Shown: positions 23,254 to 31,430, counted from the first letter of the stretch. The stretch is DNA of 35,346 nt from CALMEC01 sp964393105 (GCA_964393105.1 CAYMSM010000022.1:1-35346), one strand, 5' to 3'. Translations and numbers: made by a program. The notes: generated by a model from the letters alone, not told the origin.

Positions 23254-24393
23254 GTGACGACCACACTGATTCCGATCCTGTGTGGGGTCGTGGCCGCATT
23301 CGCGGTCGTGGCGCTCACCCCGCTCGCCGCACATCTCGCGCGGGCCGTCGGTGCGGTCGCAGAACCCCGGGGCCGCAGCATCCACAGCACGCCGACGCCG
23401 CTTCTGGGGGGTCTCGCGATCCTGGCCGGGTTCCTGATCCCGGTCATCTACTACCTGCCGACGTTCGACACGCAGGCCAAGGCGTTGATCGTCGGGGCGA
23501 TCCTGATCGCCCTGCTGGGCGCGGTCGACGACATCGTGGACCTCGCTCCGGCGATCAAGCTCGTGGGGCAGGCCGCCTGCGCGGTCATCCCCGTGGCGGC
23601 CGGCTTGACGATCGACCATGTGACGTTGCCGTTCGTCGGCGCCGGCGACCTGGGCCCGGCGCAGTACCCGGTGACGGTCCTGTGGTTCGTTGCGCTCGCC
23701 AACATGATCAACTTCACCGACGGCATGGATGGACTGGCGGCGGGCGTGTCGGGCATCGGCCTGACGACGTTCGCAGTGCTGGCCGCCACGCTCGATCGCG
23801 CGACCCCGGCGATCCTCGCAGCCTCCCTGGCCGGCGCTGCGTTCGGCTTTCTGGTCCACAACTTCCACCCTGCGCGCGTGTTCATGGGCGACGCCGGGTC
23901 GCTGCTTCTGGGCTTCGTCATCGCCGGTGTCGCCGTGAGCGGCGTCATGAAGAGCGCCGCCGCCGTCGCGATCGGCCTGCCGCTGATCGTGCTCGCCATC
24001 CCGATCCTCGACACGTCGTTCGTCATCCTCAAGCGGCTCAAGCACGGGATGCCCGTCTACTCGGCCGACAAGAGCCACTTCCACCACCGGTTCTTCACGA
24101 TCGGATGGAGCCAGCGCCGCACGGTGCTGGCCTTGTATGCGTGGTGTGCTCTGATGAGCGCCGTCGCGATCGTCATCAGCACGCGCGCCGGCGGCACGAT
24201 CGGCCTGAGCGTCGCGCTCGGCGTCGCGTTCGTCGCGGGTCTCTACCTGGTGTACCTGCTCGAGATCATCAAATGGGGCGGCACGCCCGTGGTGGACATC
24301 GTGCGCACCAAACGCGAGGAACGCGGCGAGGGAGTCGCGCGCTACGTCGTCAGCACGGCGCTTCGCAGTCGTTTCTCGCGCTCCGAGCGCTGA
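23254..24393 (+). CDS. UDP-N-acetylglucosamine/undecaprenyl-phosphate phosphotransferase (WecA/TagO type)
   Basis: This polytopic enzyme transfers GlcNAc-1-phosphate or a related sugar to undecaprenyl phosphate, starting cell-wall glycopolymer synthesis. About ten membrane segments are present in 379 residues. Family motifs: GAVDDIVDL (Asp pair for Mg), NMINFTDGMDGLAAGVS, FMGDAGSLLLGF and the WecA-specific cytoplasmic DKSHFHHRFF. The last motif separates it from MraY. The start is GTG at 23254. In actinobacteria a gene of this type often follows prmC-sua5-glyA and precedes the ATP synthase operon; here the atp genes are absent and an arsenic locus follows on the opposite strand. Confidence 0.92.
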   Translation: MTTTLIPILCGVVAAFAVVALTPLAAHLARAVGAVAEPRGRSIHSTPTPLLGGLAILAGFLIPVIYYLPTFDTQAKALIVGAILIALLGAVDDIVDLAPAIKLVGQAACAVIPVAAGLTIDHVTLPFVGAGDLGPAQYPVTVLWFVALANMINFTDGMDGLAAGVSGIGLTTFAVLAATLDRATPAILAASLAGAAFGFLVHNFHPARVFMGDAGSLLLGFVIAGVAVSGVMKSAAAVAIGLPLIVLAIPILDTSFVILKRLKHGMPVYSADKSHFHHRFFTIGWSQRRTVLALYAWCALMSAVAIVISTRAGGTIGLSVALGVAFVAGLYLVYLLEIIKWGGTPVVDIVRTKREERGEGVARYVVSTALRSRFSRSER

Positions 24394-24409
24394 GCGCGAC
24401 TGCGGCCCG

Positions 24410-24754
24410 TCAGCGGGGCTGCAGGAACTCGGCGACCGCTAGAAGCGCCCTCTCAGACGCCCGGTAGTGCACCCACACGCCGCGCTTGTCGCGTTCGATC
24501 AGCCCGGCCGTATGGAGCACCTTCAGGTGGTGGCTGATCGTCGGCTGTGACAGTTCGAACCCCGCCCCCAGGTCGCACACACATGCCTCCCGGTCGGCCG
24601 AATCGAGGATGAGGCCGAGCAGCTGCAACCGCACGGGATCTGCGAGCGCTTTGAACACCGCGGCCATCTGATCGGCACTGCCACGATCGAGCGGCTGTGT
24701 GGCAAGCGGGGCGCAGCACGACGCGGCCGTGAGCACGTTCAGTGGCTTCGACAT
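24410..24754 (-). CDS. arsR: ArsR/SmtB-family metalloregulator
   Basis: This 114-residue repressor probably releases DNA on binding As(III), Sb(III) or Cd(II). A winged helix-turn-helix is clear (VFKALADPVRLQLLGLIL ... LSQPTISHHLKVLHTAGLI). Candidate metal thiols are C13-C14 (SCCAPL) and C58/C60 (ACVCDL), a layout like the Corynebacterium-type ArsR that uses an N-terminal Cys pair plus one in the DNA-binding domain. Start ATG at 24754 (MSKPLNVL) sits 7 nt after a near-consensus promoter; an ATG at 24784 would add ten residues translated from the operator. It is divergent from arsI. Confidence 0.92.
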   Translation of the reverse strand: MSKPLNVLTAASCCAPLATQPLDRGSADQMAAVFKALADPVRLQLLGLILDSADREACVCDLGAGFELSQPTISHHLKVLHTAGLIERDKRGVWVHYRASERALLAVAEFLQPR

Positions 24755-24760
24755 CCATCG

Positions 24761-24789
24761 ATATTGACGAGCGTCGATATCCATGTCAA
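24761..24789 (-). promoter_or_regulatory. arsR promoter (minus strand)
   Basis: On the minus strand TTGACA (24789-24784) and CAATAT (24766-24761) are 17 bp apart. Transcription would begin near 24754, exactly the arsR ATG, so the mRNA is probably leaderless. The -10 lies within the ATATTGAC...GTCGATAT dyad, so repressor binding would block it. Confidence 0.6.
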
Positions 24790-24814
24790 GGTAACGACAT
24801 TGATGATCATCGAT
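24761..24814. promoter_or_regulatory. Candidate ArsR operators in the arsR-arsI spacer
   Basis: Two AT-rich dyads occupy the divergent spacer. ATATTGACGAGCGTCGATAT (24761-24780) pairs its ends with one mismatch per arm; ATTGATGATCATCGAT (24799-24814) is palindromic but for one position. ArsR-family sites are typically imperfect 12-2-12 type dyads with ATnGAT-like halves, which these resemble. One site covers the arsR -10, the other lies just upstream of the arsI ribosome binding site. Confidence 0.55.
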
Positions 24815-24831
24815 ATATGGAGGTGGTTCAC

Positions 24832-25236
24832 ATGTCCCGTGTTCAGCTCGCGCTCCGCGTGGGAGACCTCGATGCCGCGGTCGATTTCTACAGCCGTCTG
24901 TTCGACGCCGAGCCGGCCAAGCGCCGTCCCGGCTACGCCAACTTCGCCATCTCCGAGCCGCCGCTCAAGCTGGTGCTTCTCGAAGGAGAGAGCGGCTCAC
25001 CCACCGCACTCGACCATCTGGGCGTCGAGGTCACGTCGCCCGACGACGTCGGGGACGCGTCCGAGCGACTCGCGGCAGCGGGGCTTGCGACCCGCGTCGA
25101 GGACAGGACCGAGTGCTGTTACGCACTTCAGGACAAAGTGTGGGTCAGCGATCCGGGCGGCGCCCCATGGGAGGTCTACACGGTCCTTGCCGACGCCGAG
25201 GCGAGATCCGGCTCCTCGGCGTGTTGCGCGTCGTGA
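24832..25236 (+). CDS. arsI: ArsI/CadI-family glyoxalase-fold protein
   Basis: This 134-residue vicinal-oxygen-chelate protein is close to ArsI, the Fe(II)-dependent C-As lyase that demethylates trivalent organoarsenicals, and to mycobacterial CadI. Putative metal ligands Q5, H62 (LDHLGVEV) and E114 (PWEVY) are present, as is the vicinal pair C95-C96 in ECCYALQDKVW that binds trivalent arsenic in ArsI. A second CC occurs at the C-terminus (SACCAS). ATG at 24832 has GGAGGTG (24819-24825). It is divergent from arsR, which probably controls it. No arsenate reductase or efflux pump gene is adjacent. Cadmium-related CadI is the alternative call. Confidence 0.85.
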   Translation: MSRVQLALRVGDLDAAVDFYSRLFDAEPAKRRPGYANFAISEPPLKLVLLEGESGSPTALDHLGVEVTSPDDVGDASERLAAAGLATRVEDRTECCYALQDKVWVSDPGGAPWEVYTVLADAEARSGSSACCAS

Positions 25237-25255
25237 CCTTCCGGTCCACCCTGTT

Positions 25256-25286
25256 GTGGTGCCCGGCCTGATCGGTCGGGCACCAC
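25256..25286. terminator. Bidirectional terminator between arsI and the propeller gene
   Basis: GTGGTGCCCGGCC (25256-25268) pairs with GGTCGGGCACCAC (25274-25286), a 13-bp stem with one G-U pair and loop TGATC. It sits between two convergent genes (arsI stop at 25236, propeller gene stop at 25304) and can serve both. No U-tract, as is common in high-GC actinobacteria. Confidence 0.7.
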
Positions 25287-25303
25287 GGGACACGAGCTTC
25301 GGG

Positions 25304-27391
25304 TTACGTAAACGGGATCCAGGCGCGTTCGGCCAGGTCGGCCAGGCCGCTGGCCTTGAGGCCGCCGTCGGACAGCGTCAGCAGCGTGTCGCCGACGACG
25401 AGTGAGCGCCGGACCCCGGTGCCGAACAGCGGGTCGATCGGGTGAGCCACCCGGCCGACCTCGCTGATGGCGGTGCGGGCGACCCTCAGGCCGAGCGCGC
25501 CGGCCTCGAAGCCCGCTTGCACTGGTGCACCGACTGCCACGTCCCCTTCGACCGCAGGTACCCCCGTGACCGGGAGGAACCGTTGGAAGGGCACGACCGC
25601 GAGGCTCGTGGCCGGCCACCAGAGGAACGCGTGGTGATCCCATTCGGCGTCCGAGCTCGCGCCCGGCATCACGGCGTTCTGGATGCGCTTGGGTGCTGCC
25701 GGATCGGACACGTCGAACAGCGACATCTGCAGGCCCTTGGTGCGGCCCTCCTCGGTCGCGTCCTGGCCGACGCCTATCAGCAGGTTGTCGCCGATGGGGT
25801 GGAGGTAGGCGGAGTAGCCGGCGATCTTGAGCTCACCGGCGACGCGCGGGGCCGTCGGGTCGGACAGGTCGACGGTGTACAGCGGATCGGTCTGCTTGAA
25901 CGTCACGACGTAGCCGGTGGTCCCGATGAACCGGACCGCGTAGATGCGCTCACCTCTGCCGAGCCCGCCGACCTGGCCGGTTTGGGTGAGCTTGCCGTCG
26001 CGCTCATCCAGGACCGTGACGTAGCTCTCGCTCCCGCCACCGTTGTCGACGACGGCGTCCCCGCCGACCAGGTTCCGGCTCGCCTCGGTCGTCGCGACGC
26101 GCAGCCGGCCCCCGTGCTCGGACATCGAGAACTGGTTGAGCGTGTGCCCGATGACCGTGCCGCTGCCACGGTAGGTCGTCTGGGACGAGCTGGTCGTATC
26201 GAACTTGTGGATCTGCGTGGTGTTGACCTCCGCGACGTCGCCCTGCGCGTCGGGGAACACCCAGCGGTTGGTGGCGACGTAGAGGCCATGCGGTGAGGCG
26301 TAGACGTTCTCGCCGCTCGCCATCACGGCGTCGGTGTCGATTGGGTCGAGGCCGCTATTCAGGTCGACGGTCAGCACGGTCAGCGTGTCGAGGCCCGAGA
26401 ACACCGGTGGGCGGCTGACCGCCTCGCAGGCCACGAGCGGTTGCGGCGCGCTCGTGCCTGCCGCCGAGGTGACGCTGTAGCGCGGCAGCCAGTTGTCGGC
26501 CGTGGTGCGAGAAAGCGCAGCGCGGTTGGACCGAAGCGCCTCGTCCTCGGTGGCCGGGCCGGGTTCGGTGGGGGCGGCGAACTGGATCCCAATCGGCCCG
26601 ACGGCGGCGACGACTACCCGTGCCGTCGTGCCGGTCAGGCGGGCGCTGACGTACCGAGCCTCGGTCTGGAGTGTCTCCAGGGCACGCATCGCGGCGAGGT
26701 CGGTGACGTCCACCTTGATGAGGACCGAGCCGCCGACGGAGTACATCGGGTCGATGGCGATCACACTGCCGGCTGCGCGCTTCCCCTCGGCCTGCGCCGG
26801 GGCCGGGAGCGGACGGACGTTGACGGTTCCGTCGCCCAGCAGGAGGATCGTGTTGCCCGACAGCACCATGTCGCGGGCGAACGTGTCCTTGGGGAGTTCC
26901 AGCGACCCGGCGATGCGGGGGGTCGGGCCGGACGCGTCGATCGCGTACAACCGGTTGCGCGCGATCGCGAAGACCCGGTTGCCGTCGCTCTTGACGATGT
27001 CCGGCTCGTCGACCCCGGCCTCCTGGACGTTTGTCGTCGAGAAGTCCCGCCCCGGTACCTTCGCCGCGCTGGAATCGAGCGCTCCACCTGAGGGCTGAGC
27101 TGTCGCCGGAGCCAATTCCCGCCCCCCGGACGCACCGAGGCGCGCGACGCCGGCGTGGGTGACGAACACGCCGCCTCCCAGGCCATAGGGCCCGACGCTC
27201 TCGCGCGCCTTGGTCTGCGCGTACTCGGTCAGCGCGGCGCAGCTTGTGAAGCGTTCCAAGGTCGCGTCGGCTGCGCTTGCCGTCTCGACCCCCGCGCACC
27301 CGGCGAGCGCCGGCAGCGCCGCCAGCACACCGATCAACGCGACCCCCGCAACCGGTTTGGCCCAGCGTGTGCGTCGTGCGTTCCTGGTCAT
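25304..27391 (-). CDS. Secreted beta-propeller lipoprotein (Beta_propel family)
   Basis: This 695-residue exported protein has a twin-arginine-like basic N-terminus (MTRNARRTRWAKP), a hydrophobic stretch and a lipobox LAGC (lipid-anchored C32). The mature part carries the family signature FSTTNVQEAGVDEPDIVKSDGN followed by a propeller with repeated Y-A-I-D or T-V-D-L-S-D-P blade motifs (LYAIDASGPTPRIAG, LYTVDLSDPTAPRVAG, SLFDVSDPAAPKRI). The start is ATG at 27391, preceded by GGAGGACGGCGAG; the frame is open for another 1 kb upstream but that is a shadow of other genes. The family is found in bacteria and archaea, with no known function; surface binding is likely. Confidence 0.9.
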   Translation of the reverse strand: MTRNARRTRWAKPVAGVALIGVLAALPALAGCAGVETASAADATLERFTSCAALTEYAQTKARESVGPYGLGGGVFVTHAGVARLGASGGRELAPATAQPSGGALDSSAAKVPGRDFSTTNVQEAGVDEPDIVKSDGNRVFAIARNRLYAIDASGPTPRIAGSLELPKDTFARDMVLSGNTILLLGDGTVNVRPLPAPAQAEGKRAAGSVIAIDPMYSVGGSVLIKVDVTDLAAMRALETLQTEARYVSARLTGTTARVVVAAVGPIGIQFAAPTEPGPATEDEALRSNRAALSRTTADNWLPRYSVTSAAGTSAPQPLVACEAVSRPPVFSGLDTLTVLTVDLNSGLDPIDTDAVMASGENVYASPHGLYVATNRWVFPDAQGDVAEVNTTQIHKFDTTSSSQTTYRGSGTVIGHTLNQFSMSEHGGRLRVATTEASRNLVGGDAVVDNGGGSESYVTVLDERDGKLTQTGQVGGLGRGERIYAVRFIGTTGYVVTFKQTDPLYTVDLSDPTAPRVAGELKIAGYSAYLHPIGDNLLIGVGQDATEEGRTKGLQMSLFDVSDPAAPKRIQNAVMPGASSDAEWDHHAFLWWPATSLAVVPFQRFLPVTGVPAVEGDVAVGAPVQAGFEAGALGLRVARTAISEVGRVAHPIDPLFGTGVRRSLVVGDTLLTLSDGGLKASGLADLAERAWIPFT

Positions 27392-27468
27392 CTCGCCGTC
27401 CTCCGCGGGTTTGTACATACCGTCATCTGACACCCCTACGTCGCCCACGACGATTGCGTCACACCTAT

Positions 27469-27693
27469 CGGCCACTTGGCCGTGGCACCGTTGGCCACTT
27501 GGCCGTTCACGCATGGCCAGTTGACCGAGCCTCAGTATCGAGTGGATCGCGCCGGGGGAACCAGCAGGGACGGCCACTTGGCCGTTGTCGCGGCTGCCAA
27601 TCGCCTGTCGGGTATGTATGAGGGCGCACACTCGCGCCCACGTCTGGCGCACGGAGGTGGTCAAGTGACCGTGACGGTGTGGCCACGTGACCG
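27469..27693. repeat. Array of six GGYCANNTGRCC palindromes
   Basis: Twelve-base sites lie at 27470-27481, 27493-27504 and 27572-27583 (all GGCCACTTGGCC), 27515-27526 (GGCCAGTTGACC), 27659-27670 (GGTCAAGTGACC) and 27681-27692 (GGCCACGTGACC). All six are followed by G, usually GT. Spacings between neighbours are 23, 22, 57, 87 and 22 bp, so sites 1-3 and 5-6 are phased at two helical turns. They fill the 367-nt spacer between the divergent propeller gene and the small ORF at 27759. An operator array is the simplest reading. Confidence 0.7.
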
Positions 27694-27758
27694 TTCCGTA
27701 TCCTGGGTCCCGGCACGTTCGATGGACGGAAGGGTCTCCGGTCGGCAAGACTTCGTCC

Positions 27759-28052
27759 ATGACCGCTGCCCTGACGTCCGATGAGCGACTCTGGACGACG
27801 CGGGCGGTGCGTCTCAGGCTGGATCTGAACGAGGCCGGTCGAGCCCGAGCCCGAGCCGGTGCGGGAGTGCCTGGAACTGTCCCTGTAGGCGCGGTCTGGC
27901 GCAACCGGCAGTGGTGGTCGTGCTTCGTGGTGACGGATGCCGAGCGACGGGCCGCCCTCGGTGAGCCCATGCGGGTCGCGTTGATCCCGATCGCCCACTC
28001 GATCGACACGGATTCAAGTCCGGCTCCCGCCGGGATCTCGAGGAGGTCGTGA
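27759..28052 (+). CDS. Small hypothetical protein
   Basis: This 97-residue ORF (MTAALTSDERLWTTRAVRL...) has Trp-rich segments (VWRNRQWWSCFVVTD) and coding-like GC bias at third positions. Its stop lies in GTGA, overlapping a GTG that is one of two possible starts of the DUF4394 gene, which suggests co-translation. No motif is recognised. The ribosome binding site ahead of ATG 27759 is poor and a longer frame opens at 27687. It may also be a chance ORF. Confidence 0.4.
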   Translation: MTAALTSDERLWTTRAVRLRLDLNEAGRARARAGAGVPGTVPVGAVWRNRQWWSCFVVTDAERRAALGEPMRVALIPIAHSIDTDSSPAPAGISRRS

Positions 28053-28054
28053 CG

Positions 28055-29665
28055 ATGGATGTAGGTACTCGACGACAACGCGTCCTGCGCCTCGGTGAGG
28101 ACCGCCTCATTGCGCACGCACGTCGGCTCAAGCGAACGGCGCTGGCTGCCATGATGGGCCTCCTGACGGGTGCAGCGGTTCCGGCGGTGGCCGGCGAGGC
28201 GATCCTCGCGGTGACGGCGGGCACGGCCCCAGAGGTCGTCCTCGTCGACGGCGCGGCCCCGCAGACGTCGATCCTGCGGACGCCGCTCGTGGGACTTCTG
28301 CCCGGCGAGACCGTCGCCGGGATCGACCAGCGACCGGCGACCGGCGAGGTGTTCGTCCTGACCAACATCAACCGAGTGCTGGTGCTCGACCCTGTGAGCG
28401 GTCAGACACGCCAGCCGGGCGTGCCCATCGACGGTACGACGTTCACGGCCGGGCAAGCTGTGGGCATCGACTTCAACCCCGTCGTCGACCGGGTGCGCCT
28501 TGTCAACGGGGTCGATGACAACGTGCGGCTCAACCCGCTGACGTTCGCGCTGCTTGCGCCGGACACGGACCTCTCATTCATCGGAGGTGATCCCAACTCC
28601 GGGTCCGATCCCGGCGTGATCGGCGCCGCGTACGACCGAAACGACAACGATCCGGCGACGTCGACCACGCTCCTTGGCATGGACAGCGCCCTCAACGTGC
28701 TGATCCGCCAGGGCGCGATCGACGGCAACGTGGCCGACGGCGCAGGGGGTGGGAGCCCGAACGGCGGTCTCCTGACCACGCTCGGCCCACTCGGCGTCGA
28801 CGTCACCGAGACCGGGGGCTTCGACATCACACGCGGCCCGGCAGGGTCGGGCACCGGCGTCGGGTGGGCGGCGCTGCAACCTCAGGGCGACGCAACCTCG
28901 ACGCTGTATGCGATCAACATCGCCGCGGCTGCGGGAGGACCGCCGCGGGCCACACCCGTCGGGCCGATCGGCGCCCCGCTCATCGGCGCACTGACCGTGC
29001 TGGGTGGCGGCGTCATCCGCGCCGGGGCGACGTCTGGACGCGAAGGCGGGCAGGCGATCGTCACGATCGAACGGCTTGGCGACAGCCTCGAGCCAGTGCG
29101 GGTGGCATATCGCACAGCCGATCGCACCGCGATCGGAGGCCTCGACTACAGCCCGGTGGCCGGCGTCCTCGCGTTCGGACTCGGGGAGCGGTCAACGCAG
29201 GTGGCCGTTTCGCTCCTTGCCGACGGAGCGGTCGAGGGTCCGCAGTCGTTCGCCTTCGAGCTCGGTACGCCATCTGGTGGCGCGGTTGTGACCGCCAATG
29301 CCGCCACCGTGGAGATCGTCGACATCGCCCGCCTGGTGGTGCTCACCGCACCGATCCTGCCCGACAGCCTCAAAGCGCTGCGCCGAAGCGGCGTGCTGCG
29401 CGTCGACTTCACGTGCTCTGCCCCCTGCACCATCAGGAGCACCCTCACGATCGGCAGGACGCAGATCGGCGCAGGCCTCGCGGTGCGCAGGGCCCCGGGT
29501 GTCGGTCGCGTGACCGTACGGCTGAATCGAGCCGGCCGCACGCTGCTCACCCGTCTCATCCGAAAGCGCGGCGGGCGCGTGGCGATCACGCTCCGCGCCA
29601 CCGCGTTCGATGCGTCGGGCAACACGTCCGCCAGGCGCTCCGTCATTCGGTTGACGCGCACGTAG
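28055..29665 (+). CDS. Secreted DUF4394/Calx-beta protein, copy 1
   Basis: This 536-residue protein has a basic N-terminus, an export segment (TALAAMMGLLTGAAVPAVAG), a DUF4394 region (about residues 46-290; AGEAILAVTAGTAPEVVLVD, IDQRPATGEVFVLT and GIDFNPVVDRVRLV), a Calx-beta domain (about 305-395; EGGQAIVTIERLGDSLEPVRV, DRTAIGGLDYSPVAGVLAFGLGE) and a C-terminal domain with a CSAPC pair (DSLKALRRSGVLRVDFTCSAPC). ATG at 28055 with AGGAGG (28041-28046) is preferred; the GTG at 28049 is too close to the ribosome binding site but overlaps the upstream stop. The protein is probably extracellular; Calx-beta domains bind calcium. The function is unknown. It is closely similar to the next gene. Confidence 0.88.
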   Translation: MDVGTRRQRVLRLGEDRLIAHARRLKRTALAAMMGLLTGAAVPAVAGEAILAVTAGTAPEVVLVDGAAPQTSILRTPLVGLLPGETVAGIDQRPATGEVFVLTNINRVLVLDPVSGQTRQPGVPIDGTTFTAGQAVGIDFNPVVDRVRLVNGVDDNVRLNPLTFALLAPDTDLSFIGGDPNSGSDPGVIGAAYDRNDNDPATSTTLLGMDSALNVLIRQGAIDGNVADGAGGGSPNGGLLTTLGPLGVDVTETGGFDITRGPAGSGTGVGWAALQPQGDATSTLYAINIAAAAGGPPRATPVGPIGAPLIGALTVLGGGVIRAGATSGREGGQAIVTIERLGDSLEPVRVAYRTADRTAIGGLDYSPVAGVLAFGLGERSTQVAVSLLADGAVEGPQSFAFELGTPSGGAVVTANAATVEIVDIARLVVLTAPILPDSLKALRRSGVLRVDFTCSAPCTIRSTLTIGRTQIGAGLAVRRAPGVGRVTVRLNRAGRTLLTRLIRKRGGRVAITLRATAFDASGNTSARRSVIRLTRT

Positions 29666-29750
29666 GGGGACCCGCATTCGGCACGCCTGGATTGGCGGTG
29701 TACCCGGGCCGGTGTCTGCGAGCAGGGGAGGTCGCGCCCGATCCGTCTGT

Positions 29751-29756
29751 GATAGT
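29751..29756 (+). promoter_or_regulatory. -10-like box for DUF4394 copy 2
   Basis: GATAGT ends 7 nt before the ATG at 29764, so the transcript would be leaderless. No Shine-Dalgarno and no clear -35 are visible in the 98-nt spacer. Confidence 0.35.
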
Positions 29757-29763
29757 CAGCTTC

Positions 29764-31404
29764 ATGATATCGGCACATGGGTTTGGACGGTTGACGCTCG
29801 CCGCGATCGCAACGGGCGTCGCGCTCTGTTGCGCGGCATCGGCGCAGGCCGGCGAGGCGATCCTCGCCGTGACGGCCGGCACGTCCCCGGAGGTCGTCCT
29901 TCTCGACAGCTCGGCCCCGCAGTCACCGCTTCGTCGGACGCCGCTTCTGGGGCTCGCTGCGGGGGAGACCGTCAGCGCGATCGACGAACGCCCATCGAGC
30001 GCCGAGGTGTTCGTGCTGACGAGCCTCAACCGTGTGTTCCTTCTGGAGCCCATGACCGGTGTGGCGCAACAACTGGGCACGCCGATCGTGACGACTCCGG
30101 CGCTGACCGCAGGCCCGGCGTTTGGTGTCGACTTCAACCCCGCGGTCGACCGGCTCAGGATCGTCACCCCGGCCAACGACAACCTGCGCTACAACCCTGT
30201 GACGTTTGCTCCGGTCGACTCCGACGCGAACGCGGCCAACGGCAACACGCCGGACACCAGCCTGGCGTACATCGCGACCGACCCGAACGTTGGAGTGGAC
30301 CCCAACGTCGTCGCCGAGGCGTATGACCGCAACGACAACGATGGGGCGACCGCCACCACGCTCTTCGGCATCGACAGCGCGCTCAACATCCTGGTCCGCC
30401 AGGGCGCGGTCGATGGGAACGCCGCGGACGTCGCAGGCGGTGGGAGCCCCAACGGCGGGCTCCTGACGACCATGGGATCGCTCGGTGTGGACGTCACCTC
30501 GGTCGCGGGCTTCGACATCACGCGCGGCCTCGCAGGGTCTGGTGGTGGAGTCGGATGGGCGGCGCTGCAACCGCAGGGCGCCGCCGAGTCCACGCTCTAC
30601 ACGGTCAGCACCGCCACCGGCGCGGCGACGCCGATCGGATCGATTGCCGCGCCGCTCGTGGCCGGCATGACGGTGCTGAGACGTGGCATCGTACGGGTGG
30701 CAAACGTCGTGGGGTCCGAGGGTGGCCAAGCCATCGTCACGATCGACCGCGTCGGCGAAAGCCTGGAGCCGGCCACCATCTTCTACAGCACCGCAGATCG
30801 CGCCGCGCTCGCCGGCATCGACTACACGGCGGCATTCGGCACCCTTACGTTCGCGCTGGGGGAGCGGTCCAAGCAGGTCACCATCCCGCTGCTGGCCGAC
30901 CAAACAGTCGAGGCACCGCAGGTTTTTGCGGTCGAGTTCGTCGGCGCAGCCGGTGGCCCGACCATTCTGACGTCGGTGGCGTCGGTCGAGATCCTCGACA
31001 CGACGGTGCCGCCTCCCGCCGCCCCCGTGCCACCCGTCGGTCTCCCTCTGCTTCCGGCCGACACCACTCGCCCGGTGTTCCTGACCGCGCCGACCGTGCC
31101 CGACACGCTCAGGGCGCTTCGGCGGGGTGGCGCGCTCCGCGTCGACTACGCATGCTCGGAGGGCTGCACCGTCAGGGCGACGATCTCAGTCGGGACGACC
31201 CAGATCGGCGTCGGGCTGGCGGTTCGGACGACCCCGGGCGTCGGTCGGGTGACCGTCCGGCTGAGCGCTGCCGGCCGCAGGCTGCTCGATCGGCTCGTCC
31301 GCGTGCGTGGCGGGCGCGTCGTCCTGTCATTGCGAGGCACGGCGTCCGATGCATCGGGCAACGTGTCGACCAGTCGCGCCACTCTTCGGTTGACGCGGAG
31401 GTGA
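29764..31404 (+). CDS. Secreted DUF4394/Calx-beta protein, copy 2
   Basis: This 546-residue paralogue of the preceding gene has the same order: signal peptide (MISAHGFGRLTLAAIATGVA... cleaved near AQAG), DUF4394 region, Calx-beta domain (EGGQAIVTIDRVGESLEP, DRAALAGIDYTAAFGTLTFALGE) and a C-terminal two-Cys domain (CSEGC). Identical blocks such as GGGSPNGGLLTT and GWAALQPQG show a tandem duplication. Differences: a clean signal peptide in place of the basic extension, an extra NANAANGNTPDT loop in DUF4394, and a Pro-rich linker (PPPAAPVPPVGLPLLP) after Calx-beta. It has its own -10 box, so the two may be expressed separately. Confidence 0.88.
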   Translation: MISAHGFGRLTLAAIATGVALCCAASAQAGEAILAVTAGTSPEVVLLDSSAPQSPLRRTPLLGLAAGETVSAIDERPSSAEVFVLTSLNRVFLLEPMTGVAQQLGTPIVTTPALTAGPAFGVDFNPAVDRLRIVTPANDNLRYNPVTFAPVDSDANAANGNTPDTSLAYIATDPNVGVDPNVVAEAYDRNDNDGATATTLFGIDSALNILVRQGAVDGNAADVAGGGSPNGGLLTTMGSLGVDVTSVAGFDITRGLAGSGGGVGWAALQPQGAAESTLYTVSTATGAATPIGSIAAPLVAGMTVLRRGIVRVANVVGSEGGQAIVTIDRVGESLEPATIFYSTADRAALAGIDYTAAFGTLTFALGERSKQVTIPLLADQTVEAPQVFAVEFVGAAGGPTILTSVASVEILDTTVPPPAAPVPPVGLPLLPADTTRPVFLTAPTVPDTLRALRRGGALRVDYACSEGCTVRATISVGTTQIGVGLAVRTTPGVGRVTVRLSAAGRRLLDRLVRVRGGRVVLSLRGTASDASGNVSTSRATLRLTRR

Positions 31405-31430
31405 GGTCCGGCCGCGTCGCGCCGGCCGTG

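Noticed and set aside
27427..27440. A further GGTGTCTGACACC-type copy (CTGACACCCC)
   Set aside because: Only a half core is present and the flank does not match either A1 or A2 copies, so chance is as likely.
27469..27693. CRISPR-like array
   Set aside because: The repeats are only 12 bp, palindromic, partly degenerate and irregularly spaced (22 to 87 bp); no cas genes are present.
27392..28456. Upstream extension of the propeller gene frame (minus strand)
   Set aside because: The extension runs through the palindrome array and antisense to the DUF4394 gene; a ribosome binding site and lipoprotein signal at 27391 mark the true start.
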